DNA of 64,000 nt from an uncultured bacterium. Lineage in GTDB: Bacteria; Cyanobacteriota; Vampirovibrionia; Gastranaerophilales; Gastranaerophilaceae. Location: contig CADAKY010000003.1 in the NCBI GenBank assembly GCA_902788575.1, forward strand, positions 1-64,000, in the 5' to 3' direction. The number at the start of each line of letters is the position of its first letter. The first letter of the stretch is position 1. Below the pieces are notes generated by a model, which worked only from the letters and a program-made list of their open reading frames with translations, made no database searches and was not told where the DNA came from. The position numbers and the translations under genes are program-made. This document shows positions 16,593 through 25,049 of the stretch, piece after piece.

Positions 16593-17087
16593 ATGCAAGG
16601 AAGAGCTTTTAAATTCGGAGATAATATTTCTACTGACCATATCGCCCCGGGGCGCTTGTTTCATTTGCGTTCTGATTTACAGGAGTTTTCAAAACACGTA
16701 TTAGAAGATGCAGATGAAAATTTTGCAAAAGAAATGAAAAAAGGTGATTTTGTTGTAGCAGGGAATAATTTTGGATTGGGTTCTTCAAGAGAACACGCTC
16801 CTCAAATTATTAAAATTGCAGGTGTCGGTGCTGTTATCGCAAAATCTTTTGCCAGAATTTTTTACAGAAATGCTATCAATATCGGACTTTTGGCTATTGA
16901 ATGCGATACTGACGGCATTGATGCCGGTGATGTACTTGATCTGGACATCAAAGAAGGCATTCTGAAAAACATTACAAAGGGTACAATTACAATGATTGAA
17001 CCGCTGCCGGATGTTATGATAAAACTTCTTAATGACGGCGGATTAATTGAACATATTAAGAAAAACGGAGATTTAATTTTAAATTAA
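16593..17087 (+). CDS. leuD: 3-isopropylmalate dehydratase small subunit
   Basis: 164 residues, the short archaeal/bacterial LeuD type. The swivelling-domain signature FGLGSSREHAPQIIKIAG and FARIFYRNAINIGL are present, and the N-terminus reads FKFGDNISTDHIAPG. With LeuC (not in the window) it isomerises 2-isopropylmalate in leucine synthesis; the related homoaconitase or methylmalate subunits cannot be excluded by sequence alone. Start ATG 16593 follows AAAGGACAGATTT. Confidence 0.9.
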   Translation: MQGRAFKFGDNISTDHIAPGRLFHLRSDLQEFSKHVLEDADENFAKEMKKGDFVVAGNNFGLGSSREHAPQIIKIAGVGAVIAKSFARIFYRNAINIGLLAIECDTDGIDAGDVLDLDIKEGILKNITKGTITMIEPLPDVMIKLLNDGGLIEHIKKNGDLILN

Positions 17088-17134
17088 GATAAAAACACTC
17101 CATTTAAAGTATATGTTTTAATAAAAAAATTCGT

Positions 17135-17147
17135 TATAATTCAAGTA
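17135..17147 (+). promoter_or_regulatory. -10 element 6 bases before the HD-GYP start codon
   Basis: A perfect TATAAT at 17135-17140 lies 6 bases ahead of the ATG at 17147 and there is no Shine-Dalgarno. The same spacing is seen at yraN. The -35 region (TATGTT) is weak. Confidence 0.45.
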
Positions 17148-18145
17148 TGAGAATAGTAGAAAATAGTGAGCTTATAAATTACAAAGTTCTGCCGTTTGAT
17201 TTATATACAGAAAATCATACCAAAGTTCTCGAAGCTGGAGAAGTATTAACTCCGGGTAAGCTTATTATGCTGAAAAATTACACAAGGGTGTATACTGAGG
17301 ATTTTAAAGTATCTGATTTTGATGATGAAAAAAATACAACTAATAATGCTCACAAAAAAACCGACAAATTAACAAATTTTACATACGATTCTTTGGATCC
17401 GTCAGACTTTGAAACAGTTATTAACAGGGATTCTTGGCTTGATATTGAATCACAGGTAAAAATAAAATATTTCTTTAAAAAAATTTTGGATTTATTTAAG
17501 CAGGAATTATATGATGAAGGTTTGTATAAGATTCAGACTCTTGTAAACATTCTGAAAAATGAAGTATACAAAAAAACAAGCAAAAGTACAAAAGGTTCTC
17601 GTGTCAGGTTTATGGGCGAGTATGAACTTTGTCACCCGCTGAATGTCGCAATCGTATCCGGTTTAATTGCAAAAAAGCTTGAATATGCACCAAGAAATGT
17701 TGATGAACTTTTACTTGCAGCACTACTTCATGATATCGGAAAATTAAAGATTAATATGCAGGGGGAATCACCGCTGATTTCACTTAATGAAGAAGAGCTT
17801 AAACCTCACACTGTTCTCGGATACAAGCTTATTAAAGAAACATTTAACTTTAGCGAAACAATTGCAAAAGTTGCCTTGGAGCATCACGAAAATAATGACG
17901 GTTCCGGCTACCCAAAGGGTATTTCAAATGATTTTATACATCCGTACAGTCAAATAGTTAATGTGGCAAATTATTATGATAATCTCGCGTTTAACAGAAC
18001 TCACATAATGGTTGTAAATAACAAAGAGGCGCTTCGGGCAATGCTGGAAGTAGGAACAAAAAGATTCTCGGCAGAAATGCTTTATACCTTTATTCACATG
18101 TTTAACTATGACGACCTCGGCGATTTTAATGATATGATTATGTAA
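17147..18145 (+). CDS. HD-GYP domain protein, probable c-di-GMP phosphodiesterase
   Basis: 332 residues. The N-terminal 150 residues are an uncharacterised sensory or regulatory part. The HD-GYP domain begins near residue 160: HP near 166, H195-D196-IGKL, HTVLGYKLIK, H-H-E-N-N-D-G-S and the G254-Y255-P256 signature, all intact. Family members hydrolyse cyclic di-GMP to GMP. No GGDEF protein is visible in the window. Cytoplasmic; no membrane segment is seen. Confidence 0.88.
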   Translation: MRIVENSELINYKVLPFDLYTENHTKVLEAGEVLTPGKLIMLKNYTRVYTEDFKVSDFDDEKNTTNNAHKKTDKLTNFTYDSLDPSDFETVINRDSWLDIESQVKIKYFFKKILDLFKQELYDEGLYKIQTLVNILKNEVYKKTSKSTKGSRVRFMGEYELCHPLNVAIVSGLIAKKLEYAPRNVDELLLAALLHDIGKLKINMQGESPLISLNEEELKPHTVLGYKLIKETFNFSETIAKVALEHHENNDGSGYPKGISNDFIHPYSQIVNVANYYDNLAFNRTHIMVVNNKEALRAMLEVGTKRFSAEMLYTFIHMFNYDDLGDFNDMIM

Positions 18146-18153
18146 TCCGGCAT

Positions 18154-19383
18154 TTACTCAAATATATTAGGTAAAAGTTCTATTGCAGGATGTTCTTTTG
18201 CAAGCTTTTCTTTAAGCTGAGGATAAACAGTCTCACTTTTATTAAATACTGTGAGTAAAATTCCGTCCGGTTTAATTTTATTTAAAATATCTTCTGAATA
18301 AATTTTATATTCCTGAAGTGATTTTTCCCACAAAGCAGAATTTCCGTCAATTATGCCAAGTATGTTTGGGTTGTGCGATTTTTCTTTTGCCAGAACTTCT
18401 TTTATAAAATTACTCGCTCCCCAAAGAAAAACTTTTTTATTTCCGATAAACTTTTTCAGATATTCTGCCGTAATATAATCTTTTCTTAGTGCCGGTTTAA
18501 ATATTTCCCAATCATCAGGACGAATTTTCTTTAAATCCTCTAAAAAAGTTTGATACTGTTCGTTATTACAAAGCGAAATTTCCCAGCGAATTGCGGAAAT
18601 AAAAGCGTTAAGATAAGCGGTTTTAAGATATTCAAATTTACCGGTTTTCATTAAAAAATCCTGCACAATCAGACTTGCTCTTATAATATCTGATGCGAAG
18701 TTGGCTCTGTAAGTAAAAACACTGTCCGGACGGTTAAATCTGTAATTAATAAGTTCATCCTTTATTGCACAAATTCTTTTTGCACAAGCTTGTGCCATAA
18801 ATACAAAAGTCAAGTCATCAGGGCCTGTAAGCTTAGGAAAAGAAAGCAAATTCTCAACAATCATTTCTTTTTTATACATTTTATTCCAGGGCATAGTTCC
18901 CATTAAATCAAAAAAATCATCCGGAAAATCTCTGTACGAAAAAGTTTTGCCAAAAGGAAGTTTTGAAATATTTATAGGCGAAATAGGATTCCCGCTTTCT
19001 GTAATATTTCCCGCATCATCAACTTTTCTTGATGAACAGACTGCAATATCTGCATCATTTTCGGTTATTAAGTTATAAAGTTTTTCAACCATTTCGGGTT
19101 CAAAATAATCATCACCGTCAAGAAATTGAATATATTTCCCTTTTGAAGCTTTGAGCCCTGTGTTTCTTGCGGCTCCGGAACCTTGATTCTTCTGGGTTAT
19201 AACTCTTATACGGGAATCTTTCTTTGCATAATTATTTAATATTTCTAATGTTTTATCCGTAGAACCGTCATTTACGCATATCACTTCATAATCCCGAAAA
19301 GTCTGCCTTAATACAGAATCAAGACATTTTTCAATATATTTTTCAAGGTTATAAATTGCAACGATTAGTGAAACCTCGGGCAT
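18154..19383 (-). CDS. GT2 glycosyltransferase with C-terminal Rossmann-like domain
   Basis: 409 residues. The first 240 form a GT-A fold (PEVSLIVAIYNLEKYIEKCL, VICVNDGSTDKTLEI, QFLDGDDYFEPEMVEKL), with the DxD metal site in DGDDY. The last 110 residues (KVFLWGASNFIKEVLAKE) look like a small nucleotide-binding Rossmann domain. It probably adds a sugar in surface polysaccharide assembly. The start ATG abuts the stop of the WecA-like gene upstream, so the two form an operon on the minus strand. Confidence 0.88.
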   Translation of the reverse strand: MPEVSLIVAIYNLEKYIEKCLDSVLRQTFRDYEVICVNDGSTDKTLEILNNYAKKDSRIRVITQKNQGSGAARNTGLKASKGKYIQFLDGDDYFEPEMVEKLYNLITENDADIAVCSSRKVDDAGNITESGNPISPINISKLPFGKTFSYRDFPDDFFDLMGTMPWNKMYKKEMIVENLLSFPKLTGPDDLTFVFMAQACAKRICAIKDELINYRFNRPDSVFTYRANFASDIIRASLIVQDFLMKTGKFEYLKTAYLNAFISAIRWEISLCNNEQYQTFLEDLKKIRPDDWEIFKPALRKDYITAEYLKKFIGNKKVFLWGASNFIKEVLAKEKSHNPNILGIIDGNSALWEKSLQEYKIYSEDILNKIKPDGILLTVFNKSETVYPQLKEKLAKEHPAIELLPNIFE

Positions 19384-20453
19384 TAATTTTCCTCATTTTT
19401 AGTCTCAATTGGCTGAGGCTTGGTTTTTACACTAATAAAACTCAGAACAAACATAATTATTATAAGAACGGCAATATAAATAAAATAATTTTTCAATGTG
19501 CCTGTAAAATAAGTAGCAACGCCGCCTGCCGCTATTGCCAAAAATGTTAATATCGCAACAGTTTTTTTCTGTGAAAAACCTGCCTTTAAAAGCTTGTGAT
19601 GAATGTGTTCCGCATCCGCAATAAAGGGAGATTTTCCTTTCATAATTCTTCTTATGCTTGAATAAGTAATATCAATAATCGGAACCGCAAGAACCAAAAA
19701 CGGCAGCAGTACGGCAAGCGCAGCCCCTTTCATAACTCCCGCAATTGAAAGAGTTGCAAGCAAAAATCCGGAAAATAATGCGCCGGAATCACCCATAAAT
19801 ATTTTTGCAGGGTTAAAATTGAATGTTAAAAAAGCAAGCATTGAACCGGCTAAAATAAATGCAATCAACGCAGTTATCGGCTGAGCCGGAGTTACGGCAA
19901 CCGCAATTAGAGCCAGTGTTATAGAACTTACTGTTATAACAGAACCCGCAAGTCCGTCTACACCGTCAATAAAGTTTACGGCATTAGAGATTCCTACTAT
20001 CCATAAGATTGTAATCGGGTAAGAAAAGATTCCCAAATGCAAAACCCCGCCGCCAAAAGGGTTAAATATAGTGTCAATCTGTACCCCGAGCAAGAATACG
20101 ATTGTTGCAATAGAAATCTGTATCAGAAGTTTGAATTTCGCATTCAGATTATAAATATCATCTACCAGCCCCAGTAAAAACATTAACGAGCCACCAAGAA
20201 TTATACCTGAAAGCAAGCTCCCGTATGGGTAGTAACTTAACAAAACAAGCACAAGGAAAGTGAGCATTGCACTTGACCAGATTGCCACACCACCGAGACG
20301 TGAAATCGGTAATTTGTGGATTTTTCTTTCATTTGGCAAATCTACAAGCCCTTCTTTTTGCGAAAATTCAATTACAAACGGCACAATGAATACACCCAGC
20401 AGGTATGAAATAAATGCTCCTATTATATGTGCCTGTGTCAGTTTAATAAGCAT
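19383..20453 (-). CDS. wecA: WecA/TagO-type undecaprenyl-phosphate sugar-1-phosphate transferase
   Basis: 356 residues with about ten membrane helices. Hallmarks of the polyprenyl-phosphate HexNAc-1-phosphate transferase family are present: KEGLVDLPNERKIHKLPI and RLGG near the start, LGLVDDIYNL (catalytic aspartates), NFIDGVDGLAGS, FMGDSGALFSGF, and the cytoplasmic DAEHIHHKLL loop that separates WecA/TagO from MraY. It starts surface glycan synthesis (O-antigen, common antigen or teichoic-like) on the lipid carrier. Confidence 0.9.
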   Translation of the reverse strand: MLIKLTQAHIIGAFISYLLGVFIVPFVIEFSQKEGLVDLPNERKIHKLPISRLGGVAIWSSAMLTFLVLVLLSYYPYGSLLSGIILGGSLMFLLGLVDDIYNLNAKFKLLIQISIATIVFLLGVQIDTIFNPFGGGVLHLGIFSYPITILWIVGISNAVNFIDGVDGLAGSVITVSSITLALIAVAVTPAQPITALIAFILAGSMLAFLTFNFNPAKIFMGDSGALFSGFLLATLSIAGVMKGAALAVLLPFLVLAVPIIDITYSSIRRIMKGKSPFIADAEHIHHKLLKAGFSQKKTVAILTFLAIAAGGVATYFTGTLKNYFIYIAVLIIIMFVLSFISVKTKPQPIETKNEEN

Positions 20454-20459
20454 AACCTA

Positions 20460-20675
20460 TTACCTCAATATTCCGCCGTAAGCAAGGACATCCTCATACG
20501 CAGCACCGGCTTCCAAAATTTCTTCCGCCGTAAAATCAAACAACGTAATTGTATCAAGAACTTTATCTTTGTTTTCAATATTTTCAACTACTTTAGCAAG
20601 TGCAGCTTCTCTTGTCATATACGGAAACGTGTCGTTTTTGCCATGACGAAAACTTCTTTGTTTAGCTTTTCCCAT
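20460..20675 (-). CDS. Small hypothetical protein between the ROK kinase and WecA
   Basis: 71 residues from the ATG at 20675, immediately after the ROK kinase stop (GTAGAATGG). The frame is open upstream inside the kinase gene, but the earlier start would overlap it by 38 bases. The protein begins MGKAKQRSFRHGKND and is otherwise acidic and helical (ALAKVVENIENKD). Position implies co-transcription with nanE-ROK. Family not recognised. Confidence 0.55.
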   Translation of the reverse strand: MGKAKQRSFRHGKNDTFPYMTREAALAKVVENIENKDKVLDTITLFDFTAEEILEAGAAYEDVLAYGGILR

Positions 20676-20676
20676 T

Positions 20677-21552
20677 CTACACCGTCCTTTCAAGTGCAAG
20701 AAGAGCAGCGCCAATCATGCCTGCATAATTTCCGGCAGTTGCAAGTCTTACGGATGTAGGAGTCGTAACGATATCAGAATTAACTTCTTCTTCAACTCTT
20801 TTAATATCAACAAACTGCGCCATTGAACCGGAAAGGATTACACAATCAGGGTCGAATAAGTTTGTTAAGCCTTTAATCCCGATTATAATATCGTTATGCC
20901 ATCTGTTCAAAATTTCAATCATTTTTTTATCGTTCTGTTTTACACCTTCAATAACATCATAAGTAGTTACATTTTTGTCGTTCAATGCCTCTTCCGCATC
21001 AATTTTGAGTGCGGTACCGGAGGCATAAATTTCAAAACAGTCCCAGCCGCCGCATGTACATTTTCTGCGTTTGTCGGGATACATCTTAAAGTGCATTTCT
21101 CCTGCTGCGCCGGATTTTCCTTTTAATAAACGGTCATTTATTATTATTCCGCCTCCGACACCTGTTCCGAGAGTTAAAAGTACAGAAACTTTACTTCCTC
21201 TTGATGCTCCGATCTTGTATTCTGCCCATGCTGCAGCGTTAGCATCGTTTTCAAGAAAAACTTTTTTTGTACTCAATTTTTGAAAATCAATAGAATTGTA
21301 TCCCTGAACAAGATTTCCGGTTGAACCTATAACACCTGTATTTTCATTGTTTACGGCGCCTGCGGTTGCTATAGCAATTGCATCAACTTTGTCTTCATAT
21401 TTTGAAATCTGAGTTTTCAAAATTGATTTTATTTCATCAAGTGTTTTTGGTGTAGAAAATTTATCTATTTCACCTGTGACAGCACCTGTTTCGTCAATCG
21501 TTGTGCTATATATTTTTGTTCCGCCGATATCAAATGCCAAAGCATGTTTCAT
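20677..21552 (-). CDS. nanK: ROK-family sugar kinase, probably N-acetylmannosamine kinase
   Basis: 291 residues. It has the ATP-binding DIGGTKIYSTTIDE, the ROK signature GVGGGIIINDRLLKGKSGAA, the catalytic ENDANAAAWAE, and the zinc site CTCGGWDCFE close to the canonical CxCGxxGCxE. The start overlaps the end of nanE by 4 bases, which argues for ManNAc as substrate rather than glucose; a glucokinase role is the alternative. It phosphorylates the sugar before NanE epimerises it. Confidence 0.82.
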   Translation of the reverse strand: MKHALAFDIGGTKIYSTTIDETGAVTGEIDKFSTPKTLDEIKSILKTQISKYEDKVDAIAIATAGAVNNENTGVIGSTGNLVQGYNSIDFQKLSTKKVFLENDANAAAWAEYKIGASRGSKVSVLLTLGTGVGGGIIINDRLLKGKSGAAGEMHFKMYPDKRRKCTCGGWDCFEIYASGTALKIDAEEALNDKNVTTYDVIEGVKQNDKKMIEILNRWHNDIIIGIKGLTNLFDPDCVILSGSMAQFVDIKRVEEEVNSDIVTTPTSVRLATAGNYAGMIGAALLALERTV

Positions 21553-22232
21553 AGCGTTCCCTCCTCTATAAACCGTTTGGTAATCAACTGCGGACGAGTT
21601 ATTGCCGAACCGATTACGACAGAGTGCGCACCCAGTTCAAAAGCCTTTTTGGCGTCCTCAGGCTCCCAAACTTTTCCTTCAAGAAATACCGGTTTGTTGA
21701 TTGCTTTCACAAGTTTTTCCAAAAGTTCAAAATCAGGTTTGCTGCTATTTTTATCAGATTCAACAGTATAACCTGAAAGTGTTGTGGAAATAACATCCGC
21801 TCCGATTCGGGCGCAATTCAGACCTTCTTCAAAAGTTGAGATATCAGCCATTGCAAGGCGTTCTTTTGAGTGAATCAGCGAAATCATTTCTTCAAGCGTG
21901 TTTTCTCTTTTTCTTAACGTTCCGTCAAAAGCAATTATGTCGGCACCAGCTTCAATAAGCTCCTGAACTTCTTTAACGGTTGGAGTAATATAGACAATTT
22001 CTTTCCAGTTTGGCGGAAGTCCTTCAGGTTTAGTGAGACCGATTACAGGAACGCTAAAATTTTTCTTTGCATTTTTTACATCTCTTGCACCGGCAACTCT
22101 CAAGCCTGCAGCGCCACCGTTAATTACGGATGCCATCATTGCGAGCATGCAGTCTTCTTTATATAAAGGTTCATCCGGCATAGCCTGTGATGATACAATA
22201 ATTTTCCCTTTCAAAATATCCAAAAAATTCAT
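21549..22232 (-). CDS. nanE: N-acetylmannosamine-6-phosphate 2-epimerase
   Basis: 227 residues from ATG 22232 (a TTG two codons upstream is possible). A TIM-barrel with NanE signatures: GKIIVSSQAMPDEPLYK, INGGAAGLRVAG, VIGLTKPEG, ADIIAFDGTLRKR, LAMADISTFEEG and VISTTLSGYT. It converts ManNAc-6-P into GlcNAc-6-P. With the ROK kinase it forms the middle of sialic acid catabolism, fitting growth on host mucins; nanA, nagA and nagB are not in the window. Confidence 0.92.
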   Translation of the reverse strand: MNFLDILKGKIIVSSQAMPDEPLYKEDCMLAMMASVINGGAAGLRVAGARDVKNAKKNFSVPVIGLTKPEGLPPNWKEIVYITPTVKEVQELIEAGADIIAFDGTLRKRENTLEEMISLIHSKERLAMADISTFEEGLNCARIGADVISTTLSGYTVESDKNSSKPDFELLEKLVKAINKPVFLEGKVWEPEDAKKAFELGAHSVVIGSAITRPQLITKRFIEEGTL

Positions 22233-22317
22233 ATACAAATTTTAGCATAAAAGATTGCTAAAAAGTTAATAGAGTTTTATAATATTAAGTATTATAACAT
22301 TGGCGGAGTTTATAAAC

Positions 22318-23304
22318 ATGGATAAGAAAAAGATTTATATTGGTATCGTACTACTTCTGGCATGCGGAGTATTTTTCGGAATCAGACAAAAGTATAATTC
22401 ACCTTCTGCGGTTAATGAATCGGAAAAAGTTCAACCGGCGGAAAAATCTATAAAGAAACAAAAAGTTAAACAAACAAAACAAACAGCTTTAATAAAAGAA
22501 AAATCTGTAAACCAATCCAATGTAAAAGAAGAAGAACCTGCCAAACAGATTAGACATGCTAATCTTTATAACTCTTCTGTGTTTATTCCGCTGTCGGCAA
22601 TTACCGAAATTGCAGACCTTCCGGAGGATATTCAGGCTAAAATCAAAGCTTATACAGACAATTCAACAAACATTTTTATGCTCAAACGAAAAAAAGATAA
22701 GGTTTTACTTATAACCGAGGATTTGGAAAATATAAGACACGGGATTGATTTTGTGGAGATTTCTATCCCCAGCGGACACCAGACAGTTTCTACGCTGGGA
22801 TATAACGGAAAAATACAGGATTCTGAAAACGATATATGGGAATATAATGAAAACAAGCTTCCTACGAAACATACAAAATATAATAAAGACGGACATATTG
22901 AATTCACTGAAACTTGGAATTATAGCTCATTGGAGCCTGTAAAATATGAGATGAAGAATGCAGAAGGAAAAACGTTATCAATCCGTAAAGAGACCGTAAC
23001 AGACGGAAGTAATATGCGGGTAGAACATTTAACTTATGACACTCACGGAAATACAAAAACAAATGTTTCCGCAACTTATGAGGGTGCTGATGTTAAAAGA
23101 TTTACGTATTATAACGCCGATAAACCTTCTGACGGTATGTCTATTTTTAGCGAATATGAAGACGGCATGAAGGTAAAAGAAACTGTTTATACTTCTGATT
23201 TAAAAGTAAAAAATGTTTATGAATCTTCTTATTCAAATGGTGAACGCGAAAATATTACAGTTTTTGATGATAAAAATGTAAAACAGGAAACTTTTGAAAA
23301 ATAG
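22318..23304 (+). CDS. Membrane-anchored or exported hypothetical protein with YD/MORN-like strands
   Basis: 328 residues from the ATG at 22318, which has GGCGGAG at the right distance; the TTG at 22300 is less likely. MDKKKIYIGIVLLLACGVFF is an N-terminal anchor or signal. A Lys/Gln-rich linker follows (residues 30-80), then a beta-rich part with recurring 'Y-N-x-D-G' turns (WEYNENKLPTKHTKYNKDG, LTYDTHGNTKTNVS, SEYEDGMKVKETVY) like antitoxin YwqK or RHS units. Probably periplasmic or surface; unknown role. Confidence 0.65.
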   Translation: MDKKKIYIGIVLLLACGVFFGIRQKYNSPSAVNESEKVQPAEKSIKKQKVKQTKQTALIKEKSVNQSNVKEEEPAKQIRHANLYNSSVFIPLSAITEIADLPEDIQAKIKAYTDNSTNIFMLKRKKDKVLLITEDLENIRHGIDFVEISIPSGHQTVSTLGYNGKIQDSENDIWEYNENKLPTKHTKYNKDGHIEFTETWNYSSLEPVKYEMKNAEGKTLSIRKETVTDGSNMRVEHLTYDTHGNTKTNVSATYEGADVKRFTYYNADKPSDGMSIFSEYEDGMKVKETVYTSDLKVKNVYESSYSNGERENITVFDDKNVKQETFEK

Positions 23305-23328
23305 CAGAAAAATAATTCCGGACAATAT

Positions 23329-23433
23329 TGGTTAGGCAGAAACTACAAGCAGATTTGTGAAGAATGGAGAGAAATTGTCAGGGATATTAAAGCACACATC
23401 AAAGTGATTGATATGCCGATTTTAGATACTAGT
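23329..23433 (+). pseudogene. Serine recombinase (resolvase) fragment
   Basis: The plus-strand frame reads LGRNYKQICEEWREIVRDIK then IKVIDMPILDT, the middle of the catalytic domain of serine recombinases (normally 'DRLGRNYEMIIEEW...VLDMPLLDTR'). Both the N-terminal catalytic serine region and the DNA-binding part are absent. The fragment abuts the truncated 3' end of the AbiEii gene on the other strand, marking a rearrangement junction. Confidence 0.8.
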
Positions 23434-24001
23434 GGCTTATCATGGCTTAATAACATTACAATAAAGCCTTTTAGTAATTTTTCGTCAAAGGAATTATTTT
23501 CAAAATATTCTTTTATATCAAACAAATCTTTCGGATGCTGCCTGTCAAGAGCAGCACAAATTTTTCCACCGTATAATTCAGCCTTTGAAACAACCTGAAT
23601 TTCTGCATATCCAAACTTTTCTTCAGATTCCTCACAAACAGGCATTATTTCAGGCTTATATACATATCCCCTTATAATATAATTCGGTTCAATTTTTATT
23701 GCCGCATCTGCATTTGAACAGATAATTTTCTTTTCTATACTGTTACCCTGTAAATTAGCAGTATAGCCATTCTTCTTTAATACTTGAGCAATCCTCTCCA
23801 ATGCAGAGTTGATATTTTTACAAGCATCCTCTCTTGCTTCAAACCCAGTATAAGTCAAATCAATATCAACAGATAATCTTGGCAGATTATTGTAAAAAAG
23901 ATTTATTGCCTACCATCTTTTAGGGCAAAACAATCTTCTTTTGCAACATTATTCAATACTTTTACAACTAATTCTACCTGCTTTAAATATTTTTCATCCA
24001 T
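23420..24001 (-). pseudogene. abiEii: AbiEii nucleotidyltransferase toxin, frameshifted and truncated
   Basis: Starting at ATG 24001 (overlapping the abiEi stop as TAATG), the frame gives MDEKYLKQVELVVKVLNNVA and DCFALKDG, then stops. One base short in the GGT-A-G-GCA stretch near 23910 shifts the frame; in the next frame it resumes with AINLFYNNLPRLSVDIDLTY. This is the AbiEii active site (GGTAINLF...RLSVDIDL) of the type IV toxin that transfers nucleotides. The 3' end runs out after SHDKPL, where recombinase sequence begins. The toxin is inactive as written, unless the frameshift is a sequencing error. Confidence 0.82.
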
Positions 24002-24762
24002 TATATTTCTTGAATATCCCCGATTATAATATTATATTTTTTGTTGTGTTTTCCACCTTTTGTTATTTCCCGAACACCTTTTCCGAGATTTATTTTCTCA
24101 ATGTCTAATCTTTTAAACCAACTATGTCCTATTGTTTCAACCATATATAAAAACAACCGTTTAACTTTTATTGAAGTACATTCTTCTAATAATTTCTGAA
24201 ATTCTTTTGGTTTTACTGCTGTTAAACTTTCGATAAACTGATAAGCCTCATTTATGGTAACTTTTTCAGGCACAAGATAAAGCATTTCTAATACCGAACG
24301 CTCTAATGAAGATACTTTCATTTTGAAATCTCCATTATTTTGTTCAACTAAAGCAAGGTCTTTTGGTAAAAATGTAGTAAGGTTTAATTCGATACTGTCT
24401 TTATAAAGAGTATTAAACCATTTTGGAAGTTTTTCTCCACGATAACCATATAACTGTTGCTTTCTACTAAACGGAATATTATGTACAATTCCGTACTGCT
24501 CATTTAATGCAGTAAGCCCACCAATATGAACACTTAACCCTAACTGCTCTTGCAAGGCATATATAGCCCCATTTAAATCAACATTATTTTCTAAAACAGT
24601 ATAAGCACCTTGTGAAACTCGTTTAAGCCAACCGTTTCTTTCGTAACTTATCTGCAAATCACGAGAGTAACCCATAGCTGTTAAATATTTCGCAGTTAAT
24701 ATAGTGTTTCTGGGAAATGTCGATAAAAGTGTTTTTAACTTTGTTTCTTTTTTAGTATTCAT
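24001..24762 (-). CDS. abiEi: AbiEi-type antitoxin
   Basis: 253 residues. The N-terminal winged HTH (TILTAKYLTAMGYSRDLQIS, then RNGWLKRVSQGAYTV) and the following AbiEi domain (YALQEQLGLSVHIGGLTALN, SSLERSVLEMLYL) match the transcriptional-regulator antitoxin of the AbiE system. It binds and represses its own promoter and counters AbiEii. The gene appears intact although its partner is broken; in phage-defence terms the locus is probably dead. Confidence 0.85.
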   Translation of the reverse strand: MNTKKETKLKTLLSTFPRNTILTAKYLTAMGYSRDLQISYERNGWLKRVSQGAYTVLENNVDLNGAIYALQEQLGLSVHIGGLTALNEQYGIVHNIPFSRKQQLYGYRGEKLPKWFNTLYKDSIELNLTTFLPKDLALVEQNNGDFKMKVSSLERSVLEMLYLVPEKVTINEAYQFIESLTAVKPKEFQKLLEECTSIKVKRLFLYMVETIGHSWFKRLDIEKINLGKGVREITKGGKHNKKYNIIIGDIQEI

Positions 24763-24912
24763 ATTACTAATATTAGCACATATTTAAAATAAAGTAAGGT
24801 TGTTTACAAATTTATTAGAAAAACTAAATTTCTAAAATTTCATCATTAGATTTTTTAATTAAAATAGAACACTCGAAACAGTATGGTGCAAATATTTAAA
24901 GGAGATTTAAAG

Positions 24913-24987
24913 ATGAGAAAATATGTTGCAGAACCGATTAAAATTCCAAATGTTAAGAAATTTTACAAAATTGGCTTAAACCCATGA
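24913..24987 (+). CDS. Possible 24-residue small protein
   Basis: AAAGGAGATTTAAAG followed by ATG and 24 codons (MRKYVAEPIKIPNVKKFYKI...). The ribosome site is excellent and the peptide is basic. It may be a true small protein, a leader peptide or the stub of a decayed gene. It lies in the 24763-25049 gap, which otherwise shows nothing. Confidence 0.35.
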   Translation: MRKYVAEPIKIPNVKKFYKIGLNP

Positions 24988-25049
24988 TTTTTAGGCAATT
25001 TTTTTACAAAAGAAATCTTTATATATTTAGTTAGGTAGGTTATTGTTTT

